From Hamiltosporidium tvaerminnensis (lineage: Eukaryota > Microsporidia > Dubosqiidae), in the NCBI GenBank assembly GCA_022605425.2, contig CM061251.1, forward strand, positions 217,001 through 281,000: a stretch of DNA of 64,000 nucleotides. The letters run 5' to 3'. Each line of letters begins with the position of its first letter. The stretch's first letter is position 1. The notes under the pieces are model-generated. The model saw only the letters and a list, made by a program, of their open reading frames with translations. It searched no databases and was not told where the DNA came from. The position numbers were made by a program, and so were the translations under genes. This document shows positions 31,116 to 43,070 of the stretch, piece after piece.

Positions 31116-31811
31116 AATATAAACAAATTAACTTATAAAAAATCAACGAAACAAGTATAAAAATGTATTTTTTATAGAACTAACCTATTATACTATAAAT
31201 AAAATTTTATTTGTCACTTTTTTGTTTTATAAATAAACATAAAACAAACAAATAAATGAAAATGGAATTAACACATTACAAAATACTTTATAAGATTTAT
31301 TCTGCGATGTCTAAAATGATGAGTAAATTTAAAGGATTGTTTAGTCACGTATCGGATACGAACTAAAGAAATATTTTTAATTAAAGATTATTAGTTATAT
31401 GGAAGTTTAATTTTTTTTTTCTAAGAAATATCAAAGGTATTTTCATGTTGTATATTTTTAAATTATATTCTTCCGGTCAATTTCTGGGATTTAATACTTC
31501 CCATTTAATGTTTTATTTATATTCAATTTACTTAAATTATACTTATTTACATATTTCAGTCTTCGTGTACCTCTTGCTGATGAGGATGCTAGATTATAGA
31601 GATTCTTTAAAACAATTTATTATAATGCAAAAAAAATAAATTATTTAACTTTACGAATACAAACCCATCCATTTTAATGATTTAATAATACATTCAACGA
31701 TTCTCTTACCAAACTTTCATCATTACTTATTTCAATTCATATTTATAATCAATTTACCACAACATCTATTCTTTAAATCTTTATTCAAACTGATTACAAA
31801 TTAATTTAAAT

Positions 31812-32525
31812 TTACAATCTATTTATATCAAATCCAACAGATTTTAAAGTAATTTCTATAGTTTTTCTATCAACAATAATAGAATAAATATTTCCTCTTT
31901 TAATAATAACATTTTTATTAACAAGACTATTTAATGTTACTTTGATTAAAAATGAATTTCCAAGATTATTATCGATTTCTTTAACTGTTTTAAACAAATA
32001 TTCATATCTATTTGTAATATTGAGTGCAAATAATATTACTTTTTCCAAATATGTTAATATTAGAGCACATATAGGGTAATTAATAAATTTAATATGATTG
32101 GATAACTGAAATATATTTTTCTCTAAAAAAAGTGGTTTTTTTATTTCAGATATTAAATTTTGAGAATATTTATGTTTTAAATAGTTGAGTTTTTCTGATT
32201 GCGATATTGTAAATATGTACGGTATAAAATCCAAATGAATAGATTTGTTGAATAATAATATTTTATAATTTACAAGATTTGTATTTGGGTGTTCAAAAAT
32301 GATGTTAAGTATTTTTTTATCGTACATATTTGTTAAAGAAGGATATATTGGTTTATATGGTATTGATTTGTATTTTAAATATTCTGAAAATGTTTCAAAT
32401 GCTTCTAATGTTAATATTTGTATTTGAAAATGTGATGAGTTATTTATTATTTCTATTAAATTATCCAATGAAGAAAATCTTGTATAATTTATGGTTACAG
32501 ATTTTAGTTTTCTTTTAGTTGACAT
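31812..32525 (-). CDS. hypothetical protein (237 aa)
   Basis: An uninterrupted 237-codon frame with a good ATG (ATCCTTAAGATGTC) and no signal peptide or membrane span. The start is basic (MSTKRKLKSVTINYTRF); the rest alternates short helices and Ile/Leu strands. The last 40 residues (NSLVNKNVIIKRGNIYSIIV then DRKTIEITL) look like the wing of a winged-helix domain. A chromatin or replication factor is imaginable, but I do not recognise a family. Confidence 0.65.
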   Translation of the reverse strand: MSTKRKLKSVTINYTRFSSLDNLIEIINNSSHFQIQILTLEAFETFSEYLKYKSIPYKPIYPSLTNMYDKKILNIIFEHPNTNLVNYKILLFNKSIHLDFIPYIFTISQSEKLNYLKHKYSQNLISEIKKPLFLEKNIFQLSNHIKFINYPICALILTYLEKVILFALNITNRYEYLFKTVKEIDNNLGNSFLIKVTLNSLVNKNVIIKRGNIYSIIVDRKTIEITLKSVGFDINRL

Positions 32526-33664
32526 CTTAAGGATTAAAAAAAAATGAAATTTAAAAACCGTTTTTTTTGAGATTCAAAAAAATATTTAATTTCTAAGAAA
32601 TTACGTGAAGTGGAAAATATTTAAAACATTTTTTTGGGATCTTAAAATATCTTTATATTTATGAGAAAAGATGACCAAAAAACAGAGAAATAAATCTAAA
32701 AATACATAACTTTATAGGAGAAATACATTTAAATATGCAATTTTTATAATATAATTATAATAAAACCAGATACTTGAAAGAGATAGAACAAAAGAGTACA
32801 ATTATATTCAATTATTTTTTGTTAAATCGAGAAAGAAAGGTAAAGAAAAAAATTTAAATTAATTTCTTTGAACCAAAATAAAATTTAAGAAATAAAAAAG
32901 TGAAAAAGTATGAATTGTAGAAGAAAATGATTTAGAATGAAGGGATAGTAATCATTTTCTAAACACGGTTGTACCATACATATAATCATTGTATCATTTT
33001 TTTTAATAATTTAAATACAATATTAGGCATTTTAAAAAAAAGCATAAAAAATCTACTTGTATTTTTTATTTCCCGCTCCTCAATTTTTATATTCAAGACT
33101 AAATCAATGTGATTTCAATCTTTTTGTTCGCTAAATTCAGAAACGTTTGAAAACATTTGATAGAAAAAATTTTTGAATTCAATGGAGGGATTAAAACATG
33201 TTAAAATAGAATAAAATTTTATTGTTATTTGATATTTATACAAAATTTTTTGATCGATGAATGAATAACGGCAGAATTTTTAAGTAACCTGTTTTTGAAT
33301 TCGATTTTCATTTCTTTTTTTGTAGAAATATATTTTTTTGCAAATATTTTAAATTATTTTTTTATTTTGGTCATTTCTTTTACATTTTTTGTCTTTGAAA
33401 TCATTATATCCTAAAAAATAACATAAAAATAAATTATTTATCTATTTGAGTAAATTTAATGGCGCTGGGTAAAGGATTTATATACATTAAATATGTTTGA
33501 TAAATTAAAAAAATTTAGAATTAAATTTTAAATCTATTTTAGTTGGGAATATTTAAATTTTAGAAGAATGAAATGTACAATCATGAGTTTATTTACGTAA
33601 AAACCGTATCTATAACGAAGAAATACTGAAGAAATAATGTATTTAAATTTTTTATACAATAAAT
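32526..33664. other. gene-free AT-rich stretch
   Basis: No gene, RNA or clear repeat is seen. Confidence 0.45.
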
Positions 33665-34528
33665 TTATGTAGTTTGTTCTTTTGTGCCCTGTTCTGATAT
33701 ATTATCCACTGTTTGTTTAGTTGCATTTACATTTGCAATATCTTTGCGTTCATATTGCTTCAGACTTTTTATCTCATTGAGTTGTTCACCGACAACACTT
33801 TTTAAAATTTCTATAAAATCTTCATCTTCCATGTTTTTAGGTATATCAATTTTTTCTTCTACACTTAATTCTATGTTGGCGTTTTCGTTTTCATTAGCCG
33901 CTTTAATTTTAGCATTCTCTGCTCCATTATATATTTCACCTTCTTTACCGTGTTCGAGTAGCAAATCCGATCTTTTTTCAACGGAAACTTGCATATTTTT
34001 ACCGTTTTTATCTTTCTGTGTTTTATTATTCTTAAGTTTAACTACTTGGTGCAGAATAGCCACCTGTGATTTAATGCCTTCCTTTTCCATTTTTTTTATC
34101 TGCTCTTCTTCATTGAATTTCCCTTCCTGTTCCTCATATTCTGTTCCCTCATCTTGTTTTTCTTTAGTTACATATTCTTCTTGCCCTTCTCTTTCAATCT
34201 CATTGGTATCATTGTCTCCTTGCCTATCCTTTTTATATTCATCTGTATCCTGTTCAGGTTTATTCAATTCTCTGGGTTTAGATTTATTTTCTCCGGGTAT
34301 CTGGTCAATATTTTTTTCAAACCCACCTTGATCTTTAACATTATCTTCTTCTTTAATCTTTTTAGTTTTTCTTAAACTTTTTATATTTCCATATACTACA
34401 ACAACACTTACCAAAATCATTCCGGATAGTAAAAGCAAGAAAACCAATAATTTAAACAAATTTCTATCTTCAAAACTATTATTTCCACCGGAAGTTTGTG
34501 CAGATTGCTGTGTTCCTGGATTAGACAT
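33665..34528 (-). CDS. single-TM protein with long acidic charged domain (287 aa)
   Basis: A short polar N-terminus (MSNPGTQQSAQTSGGNNSFE) precedes one transmembrane helix at about residues 26-47 (LFKLLVFLLLLSGMILVSVV), followed by a basic stop-transfer stretch (KSLRKTKKIK). The remaining 230 residues are highly charged and Glu/Lys/Asp/Asn-rich, likely coiled or disordered. The positive residues after the helix suggest the large domain is cytosolic and the N-terminus faces the lumen or outside. No family recognised. No CCC signal before the ATG. Confidence 0.72.
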   Translation of the reverse strand: MSNPGTQQSAQTSGGNNSFEDRNLFKLLVFLLLLSGMILVSVVVVYGNIKSLRKTKKIKEEDNVKDQGGFEKNIDQIPGENKSKPRELNKPEQDTDEYKKDRQGDNDTNEIEREGQEEYVTKEKQDEGTEYEEQEGKFNEEEQIKKMEKEGIKSQVAILHQVVKLKNNKTQKDKNGKNMQVSVEKRSDLLLEHGKEGEIYNGAENAKIKAANENENANIELSVEEKIDIPKNMEDEDFIEILKSVVGEQLNEIKSLKQYERKDIANVNATKQTVDNISEQGTKEQTT

Positions 34529-35077
34529 TTTAATCTGTAAAAATATTTCCTTTTTTAAATATTCTGTTAATTATATATCCAATCAGAGTATAACTTTTAT
34601 ATTACATAGTATTACATAATAATATGTCATAAAAATATGACAAATACGCTTTTTATATCGTTTTTTTGTTAAAATTTAAATTGTTTTTGTTTATTGACAT
34701 CATTTTAAAACCTCCTATTTATATATTTAAAAATATGGTTAAATTCAAACTAATATAATATTCTGGATCTATAGACCAATCAAATAAAATCCAAGTTACA
34801 GAAAAATAAAAAAAACAAACGAAAAATTTCTATTTTTACATCCTCGACACCGAGAGGTAAAAGAGTAACTCAATAAGTATATAAGTAATATAATATGCCT
34901 TTATTTCCCTAATTTTTTAATTCATTTGTTTTATTTAATTCTAATTCGTTGATATCTAAGTTTCATTTGGTTCTTAAAAAATTATGTTCCCTGAAATTAA
35001 TCTTAAAAAATCATACTTTAATATTATTTGTTAAAAAGTTTATTTATTTTTTCTATCATTATATAATGTAATAATGT

Positions 35078-35785
35078 GGAGGGAGGATAACCACATAAAA
35101 AAACTTTCTGGATGGCAATGAGCGTATGAAACTGGTATGAAGATCATTGTTTGGATTTTTGGTAGGAATAAAACCACACTACATCTTTGGTTCTTCCATG
35201 GGAGTTGTTTTGAGGAGGAAAGGTCTAAGAAATGGAGAAACCTTTTCTACAAATTTATTTGTAGTTTTTTGTGTAACCAGATTGCAGACCGCAGCTGAAC
35301 TTAAAGGTAATTGTCATGTAAAAGCATAGAAACATAGCCTTGCTCACTCGGGTTTGAAGACTTAGCGCCTGGGAGATATAAAAATAAAAACCATTAAAAG
35401 CCGGGAGAGCTAAGTAGCAGGTTATACCTGATGGTATGACATTGCACTGTCTAGGTGGACCTTATGTAAATCTCTGAAATATATTTTAGCTAAAAGTTTA
35501 TTGGGTTCAGGAAGTGTAGAATAAGTGGGAATGCTGCATAGTCGTGGGGGAGCCCAGGAGGCATCGGCCTTCGATCATACCCCATGTAACGGACATTAAC
35601 GAACTCCTGGCAACTGCCTCGCCTATTTATTAGGTTCTACACAGCTGGTAGATGAAAATCTTTGGGATATAGGCATCGTAGGGGATAGTAAATTTTTGTT
35701 GGAGCAGTTATTTATGTTAAACCTAGAACTGCGTTAATGTCATGAAAACAAATACAACACTTTCCACTGTTTTTTTAAAAAGATT
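35078..35785 (+). repeat. 0.7-kb dispersed repeat, copy D
   Basis: Together with copy A, the best-preserved member: GTGGAGGGAGGATAACCACA at the start, AAACCTAGAACTGCGTTAAT near the end. A and D are similar along their whole length, so this pair gives the best view of the consensus. The remainder of 34529-36224 shows no gene. Confidence 0.75.
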
Positions 35786-36224
35786 GGATATTTACCAAAT
35801 AAAAAATACGATTAATTTAATAAAACCTGCAACAAAAAGAAAACATTATGACAAGTTTATAACCCAACTGATTATTCTTACTAGACCTTCTAGTTGATTA
35901 TAAACGACTAAATTACGTTTTCAATCGTATCAATTAATTGAAACAAAAAAACCCATTTAATATTGATTTTGCGCCATTAAATCTAAAACATTTCAGTTTA
36001 TTCATAACTATTGATTATAAACTTAACTTCTAGATTTACAAAAGAATAAATTTTTATATTTCATAATATTCAAATATGACTTATAAAATGGTGATATTAT
36101 ACCTCTAAAAATTAGATTAACAATTCGAAGCAAAATTACTATTTATTTGGCTTTAAAATATTCTGATAAAAATGAAAAGACATAAATGAAAAGTATAAAT
36201 TTAATTAAAACCTGATTTCAATTT

Positions 36225-37188
36225 TTAATTTGAAATATATTCATCGATTATAATATCACGAGAAGGATATTCTACCAGTTTAAGTAAAGTGGCAACGGTA
36301 TGTTGATATATCAAGCTTTCAATCCAACTACGATAGAAATTAACATTAACTAAAACTTTATTTCTAATTCTAACCGGTAACCTGGCATAACTATTTTCAT
36401 CAACTATAGAATATTTAAAAGATATAAAGAAATATAAATTATGTTCGGTTGTAAAAATATGCTTAAAAATAGTTAAAAAATATGCTATTTGATATTCAAT
36501 TTTAGGAATTTCTTCTGCTATTATAATTAAAACTCCATTTTTCGATATTTTCTCATATTCAATTTGTGGAAAAAATTCATCATTCGATTTATATTTTATT
36601 TTGTATATAACTAATGTCTCTTTATATTTCTTTAAATCACCATTTAATAAACCGGTTTCAAAAATATCTTTTATTTGACTGTATAATTTATCGAATGATA
36701 TTTTAATGTTATATTTTAGAATATATGCATATTTATATATTTCGGGTAAGTATCCCCGTAGATATTTAATAATGTCTGGAATAATATCAAAAATTTCTTG
36801 TGGTAAACATTTATTTTTAATAATAGTATATTCGATGTCGTCTTTTGACAGAGAAACAACTGTCTGCTTTTTTTTCTCGATCAAAAAACTCAGGAGAATC
36901 AACGAAAATTCCTGTTCGTTCATTTATTTTTTTGTTCTTTTTTTCAGGTTCATCTCCATTTATATTTGGTTCTCCACTTGTTTCATCTATTTTTGCCGTT
37001 ATATTTTCGAAATATAGACGAACGAATGTGGGGTTTTCCGAAAACTGAATATCAGTTCTATTATAATATTCTATTCGTTCATGGTTTTTATAGTACATTT
37101 TTCTATAATTATACGCTCTTTGTGATTTATATAACAAATTTGCGCCAAATGCACTACCAAATAGAAATAATATATTATAAATATACAT
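36225..37188 (-). CDS. secretory-pathway hypothetical protein, frameshifted
   Basis: Two overlapping minus-strand frames appear to be one gene. The first starts at the ATG at 37188, just after TACCCTTG, with a hydrophobic N-terminus (MYIYNILFLFGSAFGANLLY). It runs through a polar region (SGEPNINGDEPEKKNKKINE) to about 36880. The second frame, entered by skipping one base at the A8 run (36875-36868), continues for about 210 residues from QTVVSLSKDDIEYTIIKNKC to the stop at 36225. It has no convincing start of its own. The product would be about 310 aa, with no recognised domain. Pseudogene, sequencing error and tolerated slippage are all possible. Confidence 0.6.
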
Positions 37189-37191
37189 CAA

Positions 37192-37194
37192 GGG
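37192..37194 (-). promoter_or_regulatory. CCC signal of the frameshifted gene at 37188
   Basis: TACCCTTG directly abuts the ATG. It is one of two CCC signals found before a lineage-specific gene here. Confidence 0.55.
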
Positions 37195-37369
37195 TATAAA
37201 TTTATTTAGTTTTTTGATATAAAAAGATCACAAGTATCATTGGTCTTGAACTTTTACGGAAATTTAATCATTCTTAAAAAGGATTAATAAATATAACAGA
37301 AAAATTAATTTAATCGTATTAAAAAAAATAACATCCTTTGTGAAATTGTGCCATGTATTACATTATTTG

Positions 37370-38005
37370 ACAAAATTAATACATTTTAGTCTCAAAATAG
37401 ATGGCTGCCTTTCTAGCACACCATCAGTATTTTATACCATACCTAGATTCCAAAGATTTTCATCTACGGATGATAGAATCTAGTAAATAGCGATCTGGTT
37501 GTCTGAAGTATATCGTGGGTCGAAACTAGTTCTGAATATTCCGATACTAAAACGGTTCTAGATACTCTACACTAACCAGATCGAATAGATTTTCAGCTGA
37601 GATGTATTTCAGCGAGCTACTTAGGATTCACCTAGAAGTCGCAATCCATGCCAACTGGTATAATTAACTACTATGCACCTCTGGCTTTAAAGGATATGTT
37701 TTTTTGGTTCCGAAGCTCTAAGTCTTCTAACTCGAGTGAGAAGCGCAAGGTTTTCATGCTTTTGAATTAAAACAAATCTAGAATCCAGTCTTAGTTTCCA
37801 ATCCAGCTACAAAAAAAACTGCAAAATATGCTTGTAAAAAAAGTTTCGCCATTTTATTGATCTCTTCTTCATATCAAATTCTCACGAATCGACCAAAAAT
37901 ATAGTGTGGTTTTCATTCTACCAAAAATCCAAACAATGATTTTCACATCAATTTCATTTAATCATTGCCAATCAGAAAGTTTTAAATGTAGTTATTCTCT
38001 CTTTA
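37370..38005 (-). repeat. 0.7-kb dispersed repeat, copy E
   Basis: Read on the minus strand it starts AAAGAGAGAATAACTACATT and passes through TCATTGTTTGGATTTTTGGT, AAGCATGAAAACCTTG and GTAGATGAAAATCTTTGGAA. The 3' end diverges from other copies after GGTATGGTATAAAATACTGA. Confidence 0.6.
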
Positions 38006-38379
38006 TCATATTAGAAAGAAAAAATTATCAATTTTTTTTTAATTATTTCGAATTCCAAGCAAAAAAACGACAAATTATTTAACTTAAATATAATATTTGA
38101 AATATAGCTTTATATTATAAACATATTCAGAACATTTTAAACTTTACTAATGATGACTCAGATCTTATAATAATTTATGATTTATTTTAAATAAATCCAT
38201 AGACTGGATAATTTTCAATATTATCTAAAATAATTAATTGTCATATAAGTATAAGTAATTTCAATATATAAAATTTTCAATTTACAAATATCTATTTTCA
38301 TACACAACTACTATTTTTCTATTTATTTATTCATTCACTTTTATCTTTCAATGGTTATTTTTTTAATATGTATCATTTA

Positions 38380-39070
38380 TATAATCGAGTAGTGTAGCGA
38401 ACGACAAAAACTTATTTCAAAATGTTGATTGATTCGAAATAGTGAAATACTCAATAAATATCCGTAGAAGTAGAACAGGAAGCATTAACTATTATTTGAA
38501 AAAAATCTTTCTAGGTTGTCAATCATCTTAAGAGAAACCGTTAATAAATATTTTTTTTGCTTTTTCAGTAAGATTCATGTAATAGATTTGTTGGAAATTC
38601 TTTTTAAGCATTTTAACCAATATAAAAACATATTTATCATAGGATTAATGTTTTTTTAACTTTTCTATGTGCGATATATTCCTATCCACAATGAGAAATG
38701 CACAAAATAATTATTTCTTTAATATTTTAAGCAATTTTATCATCTTTATATATACAAATGAATCTATGTGTATATAAGTGTCTGTGTGTGTTTAAAGACA
38801 ATAGATAAAGGGTATTGTTTTCATTATAAAAGTGTTAACTAAAAAGCTTATTATGGGATTTTTATTTAAAGTGTTAATATGAGTGAGTGAAGTTAAATGG
38901 TGTTAATAATAGGGTGTTAATGAGAAATGGTGGTTTAAAGGTTGTTAGTAAATATATTTAAGTTAACGGGTTGTTAACATAGATTGCTGCATATTAAAGG
39001 GGTTTAGTGATAAGGAGAAGCATGATAGGGTGTTATTTGAAAGTGTAATTGAGTAAAGGATGATTATATA
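38380..39070 (+). repeat. degenerate repeats shared with 25.2-26.3 and 49.7-51.4 kb
   Basis: About 38385-38415 is the inverse of the TCGATTATATAA block at 26190 and 49710. From 38780, GTGTGTGTTTAAAGAC, AAAGGGTATTGTTTTCATTA and TATGGGATTTTTATTTAAAG match the reverse complement of 51010-51360. Many GGGTGTTAAT-like words occur. No gene is visible between here and 40461 apart from a short protein-like frame near 39190-39295. Confidence 0.45.
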
Positions 39071-40461
39071 GATGTATTATTAAAGCGGGAATTTACTGAT
39101 TCCACACATTTCAACGGGTCAAACAGATTAACTATTTAAAATGTAAGTTTCTTTAGGATTCACTTTTGGAAGGACAATAAAACGCAGAAATTTAAACGCG
39201 GCAGTGTGTAGAATAGATTTGGTTAAAGCGTGCTTTTCCAGAAAACTTCATGTAGCCACTTTATTCGTGGAAATCTCTGGCGGTTTTTTCGTTTAGATAC
39301 TAAAACAAAATCAAAGATATTATTGTACAAAAGCACTCGAAAAAATAAATAAATACGCTTCAAATCAATAAACTCTTATATTAATTGTTTTTATTGTACT
39401 CAAATTTACTTTCTTTCATTATCGCAGCAACGCGTGGCGGTTAACCTAGTACTTGAAAATTTAACAGATTTTCAATAAAAATCCAGAAATTTATGAGCTA
39501 ATGATTTCATTAGCACTAAATTTCTTTGGAAAACTGTTTTTTTGCACAAAAAAATCGATTACACAAATAAATGCAACGAGAAAAAAGCCAGAATGAAAAA
39601 AATATATTTCTAATTGAAAAAAATAAACGGAAAATACAAAATCGAGGCTTTAAATAGACAAAAAGCAAGTATATTAGAAAAGCACGCATGTAGATTCAAA
39701 AGTTCCTAGATTTGTATTAGGAAATGGCTCAAAGTGCGGCTAAAAATTCAGATATAAAAATGCAAAGAAAATATACAAGTAAACAGATCAGACAAAGGTA
39801 TAAAATTCTAATAAAAAAGATTTAAAATTATGACAAAAAAAATGAAGTTCAAGATGATAAATCAGGTTATATTTAGTTATATTTTTTATGTAAAATTTAA
39901 TCTATTTCTAAAGCTCAAAAGCTACTTTATTTATATTTGATAAATTAAACAAAAATCTTTTCTTATTTAAATTTAATTAAATTGAAACAAAAATATAATA
40001 ATTTACGAGGTAGAAGGAAATTTATAAAATCATGAAAAATATTTTAATTCAGATTTTTATTAAATAAAAATATAATAAATTTGAAATGTCTATAAAATGC
40101 TCAAGTCATATATTAGAGTGTTAATTATTCTAATCAATCAAAATATATTTCTATCATAATATGAAATTAAATTAGCGTAACTTTATTTCTCACCTATAAT
40201 ATTATTTTCTAAGTTCTTCCTTCAATGGATTCACATTTTTTTTACTGTTTTATATTTTTTTACAATTTTATATTTTTAAAGAAGGTGGTGGTAAAAGAGA
40301 TAGAAGAAAATGGATAAAACTTGTAGAAACATTTTACCCAAGAAATTTAAAGTATAAAATGCTTTTTTTAATTTTTTTTATTTACTAAAAATTTTCTATA
40401 AAATATTAAAGTTACAAATACAGACAAATATATAAAAATAAATATTGAATTACTGAAATTT

Positions 40462-41262
40462 TTATTTTCTTAATTTGCTTATATTTGTTGAAACCTGGAA
40501 TGAAAGTGCCAAGATGAACAAAATAAACCAAATAATACTCAATCTCCACCCAATAACAGAAACCTGGTCAATATTAAAATTCAAAATAGCATTTTTAAAT
40601 CCCCACTCTCTATTCAGCAATAATTCCAACGTAGAAAGAAATAAAAGTGACCCAAAATAACAGCAAATTATAGACAATAATAAAATAGGTACTGAAGCAG
40701 ACAAATACCAAGCAAATATTATAAATGGGATAAACAGTATCCATCTGATGTAATTTTTTTCAATAAAAAATTTTATCAAAGCCTTCTTGTGAAATATTTC
40801 ACGATAAGCTACAATCGTTAAAATTCCAAAAATAACATAATGATTCATCTTAAATACAAAGTTTAGAAGAACAGCTATAATCAAACATACAACAAACAAA
40901 ATTATCCAAACTACTTTGGGATTTTCTTCTATCAATTTTACTATCTTTTCACAAAATTCTGGTCTAATAAAATTCAATAATTTTTCGTTTTCTTTAACTG
41001 TATTTTGAAGTTTATTGTAAAAATTAAAAAAATATCCATTCAGAATTAATATAAGTAACCCTGTTAGACTTACTGCAGAATATTTTGCGCCAATTGTCAT
41101 TAAAAAGATAGAAAAAACAAGAAAACAAATTTCAAAGAAATATTCAAACGGAGTATTAAAACTTTTCTTTAAATTTCCCAATAATGCTACAATCAAAGAA
41201 CAATTTATAATATTGAATTTAAATATTAGTAACTTCGAACCATTCATACCCCTCGATTCCAT
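40462..41262 (-). CDS. multi-pass membrane protein (266 aa)
   Basis: Six or seven hydrophobic segments are visible, for example FFEICFLVFSIFLMTIGA, AVSLTGLLILILNGYFF, VVWIILFVVCLIIAVLLNFV, IRWILFIPFIIFAWYLSA, VPILLLSIICCYFGSLLFL and a last one at IGWRLSIIWFILFILALSF. A polar loop with Glu and Lys (about residues 84-113) divides the N- and C-terminal halves. The start could be the ATG at 41262 or the one five codons later (41247). No transporter motif is recognised; a small ER or Golgi membrane protein is possible. No CCC signal. Confidence 0.72.
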   Translation of the reverse strand: MESRGMNGSKLLIFKFNIINCSLIVALLGNLKKSFNTPFEYFFEICFLVFSIFLMTIGAKYSAVSLTGLLILILNGYFFNFYNKLQNTVKENEKLLNFIRPEFCEKIVKLIEENPKVVWIILFVVCLIIAVLLNFVFKMNHYVIFGILTIVAYREIFHKKALIKFFIEKNYIRWILFIPFIIFAWYLSASVPILLLSIICCYFGSLLFLSTLELLLNREWGFKNAILNFNIDQVSVIGWRLSIIWFILFILALSFQVSTNISKLRK

Positions 41263-41382
41263 TTATTATTTAAATAAATTTTAAAAAGATAACAGATTTT
41301 TAAAAAAAGATAAAAAAATCTAAGCATTAAAAAGAGAAAAAAATTAAGAAAATTTAAGGAGATAAAAATAATTTTCAAATTC

Positions 41383-41565
41383 AAATTGAACCAATAAATT
41401 ATTGTTCAATGTGATTTTAAAAATAGAAATGATTGGTTGTTAAAACATTCTTATTAAATTGAACCAATAGATTATAATTCAAAGTAGTTTTAAAAAAATG
41501 ATTGGATGTTAAAACATTGCATTTTAAATTGAACTAATAGATAATAATTTAAAATAGTTTTTAAA
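41383..41565. repeat. 70-bp repeat, three copies, third interrupted by a LINE
   Basis: AAATTGAACCAATARATTAT begins units at 41383 and 41456; a related start is at 41526. Each unit ends with an ATTGG.TGTTAAAACATT box. The LINE copy is inserted in the third unit, whose distal part resumes at 43071. Confidence 0.7.
41550..41565. repeat. 16-bp target site duplication of the LINE, left copy
   Basis: TAAAATAGTTTTTAAA here is repeated exactly at 43071-43086. The two copies bracket the element precisely. Confidence 0.8.
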
Positions 41566-43070
41566 TTTTATTTAATAAAATTCTGGGTTAAAACATTTTT
41601 ACCATTTTTATATGTTTTCTTCTACCTCTTTAACCACTATTGTCTCTTCTTCCAAATCCGACTCTTCATTTATGTTATTGGTCGGTTCCTCTAAAGTGGT
41701 TCCTCCTTGTGAAATAAGGGGTGCTTTATTTTTTGGTTTTAAAATTTTAACACCATCTTCCTCTCTCTTCTCTTCTTTTAAAGGGGGTATTGGTTCCTCA
41801 TGCACCTCTGATCTCATAATAACACCCATTGACGCTCTCTCCCAGCTCTCTTCGGCATTTAGTCCTGACTCAAGTCCTCTTCGTCGATCAAAGGAAATTG
41901 TTTCGACTGTCTTCTTAAGTACTATAGACTGAATGTATGCCTCTACATTCATGGGTATTTCTAGTCTTTTAAGATGAGATTTATGGTATTTTGTCACAAT
42001 ACCGTCCCAGGTCATCACATAAGGGATTATCTCAACACTACACTTATAAATAAGACCCAACTCATTGGCTAACAGGTCATACTTCCTAAGTTTTTCAGTT
42101 TCAACTATTTGAAGTGAATCTTGGGAAGTGATTCCTACTTCAATGAGTGTTATCTTATTCTTCTTCTTATCTAAAATAAATATGTCCGGTCTGTTATTCC
42201 GAATTTTAACATCAGTTTTTATTCTGGTGTCCACTCTTATCTCTGCGTACTCATTATCAAGAATTTCTTGAACTGAGTGACTCTTTATTCGTTTGGAAGA
42301 CTTAAACTTATATCTATTTAGAAGAAGTAAGTGTAGGCATCTAACCACTTCATTATGCCGTCTAGTGTAATCATGGCCTAGCATTTTTTCACATCTAGTT
42401 GCTAGATGATCTACAGTCTTACCAGACTTCCCACAATGTTGACACACACCATCTGCTCCCCAGAATACATTTCTATCCTGGATATAGCAGAACACAGCTT
42501 CATTTCGTGGCCTAATATTTCCTCTCTTTAGCCATCTTGAAGAGTCACTAACACTCACAAGCACATTTTTTCTTGCATTATATAACTTTGAATGGAGTTT
42601 TCGTTTTTCTATTTCGTTATATAGTTTTGCAAGTTGAGCTTCTTCTAAACTTTTCTTAGTGACTTCTTCTACCAACCTGTACTTTACTTTTAAGAAGCCT
42701 TTTATTAGTGCAAGATGGGATTTATTATTATTCTCCACCTTGAGGATCGCTGCTCGTCTAGTTGATATTTCTTTACTTTTTTCCAGACAATCCAAGAGTT
42801 GCAGAAGCATATGTTCGCTTCGCAACTCAACACTATGTAAGCCTCTTCCAAGTTCTGTTCTAGGAAGGTATAAACGCTCTTTACATCCTAGGCGGAGATG
42901 TATCTTATTCTTCACCAACACCGCACGCACTGCATCATCTAACTTAGAGAAGTCAGCCGGTTCCAGTCGAAGTACTCCTATGTGGTAGTTGATTAACGAT
43001 ATCGCATGTTGATTGATTGCAGAAAATAAATTTTTTGCATTTAATCTAGTGTGACAAAGTCTTTCAACTC
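41566..43070 (-). mobile_element. 5'-truncated RLE-type non-LTR retrotransposon
   Basis: A minus-strand LINE fragment of 1.5 kb, about 95% identical by eye to the 3' part of the longer element at 59942-63745. Homology to that copy ends exactly where the right-hand 16-bp direct repeat begins (CTTTCAACTC / TAAAATAG). 5' truncation plus a target duplication is the normal outcome of target-primed reverse transcription. The 3' end is ATTTAATAAAATTCTGGG on the plus strand. It carries one intact frame. Confidence 0.88.
41608..42930 (-). CDS. LINE C-terminal zinc finger and restriction-like endonuclease
   Basis: A 440-aa frame covering the part of the retrotransposon polyprotein downstream of the RT domain. 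The CCHC finger is C163, C166, H175, C180 (CQHCGKSGKTVDHLATRC). It is followed by a PD-(D/E)XK-type nuclease core, with RPDIFILDKKK at 247-257 and ITLIEVGI at 260-267 (Asp249, Glu264). This order, finger then nuclease after the RT, is that of R2/R4/CRE-type elements. The tail is Glu-rich. The RT domain is missing because of 5' truncation, so this is not an independent gene. The M at 42930 is internal to the ancestral protein. Confidence 0.85.
   Translation of the reverse strand: MRAVLVKNKIHLRLGCKERLYLPRTELGRGLHSVELRSEHMLLQLLDCLEKSKEISTRRAAILKVENNNKSHLALIKGFLKVKYRLVEEVTKKSLEEAQLAKLYNEIEKRKLHSKLYNARKNVLVSVSDSSRWLKRGNIRPRNEAVFCYIQDRNVFWGADGVCQHCGKSGKTVDHLATRCEKMLGHDYTRRHNEVVRCLHLLLLNRYKFKSSKRIKSHSVQEILDNEYAEIRVDTRIKTDVKIRNNRPDIFILDKKKNKITLIEVGITSQDSLQIVETEKLRKYDLLANELGLIYKCSVEIIPYVMTWDGIVTKYHKSHLKRLEIPMNVEAYIQSIVLKKTVETISFDRRRGLESGLNAEESWERASMGVIMRSEVHEEPIPPLKEEKREEDGVKILKPKNKAPLISQGGTTLEEPTNNINEESDLEEETIVVKEVEENI

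Noticed and set aside
31256-31366. 36-codon ATG frame (MKMELTHYKILYKIYSAMSK onward).
   Set aside because: Too short, with no signal peptide, CCC signal or family; could be chance.
31445-31639. 64-codon frame.
   Set aside because: Tyr/Phe/Leu-rich, no supporting signal; likely random in AT-rich DNA.
35515-35535. GTGTAGAATAAGTGGGA in repeat copy D looks like a conserved large-subunit rRNA word.
   Set aside because: The flanking sequence does not follow rRNA and other copies differ at this word (GTGTAGAGTAAG..., GTGTACAGTAAG...). Probably coincidence.
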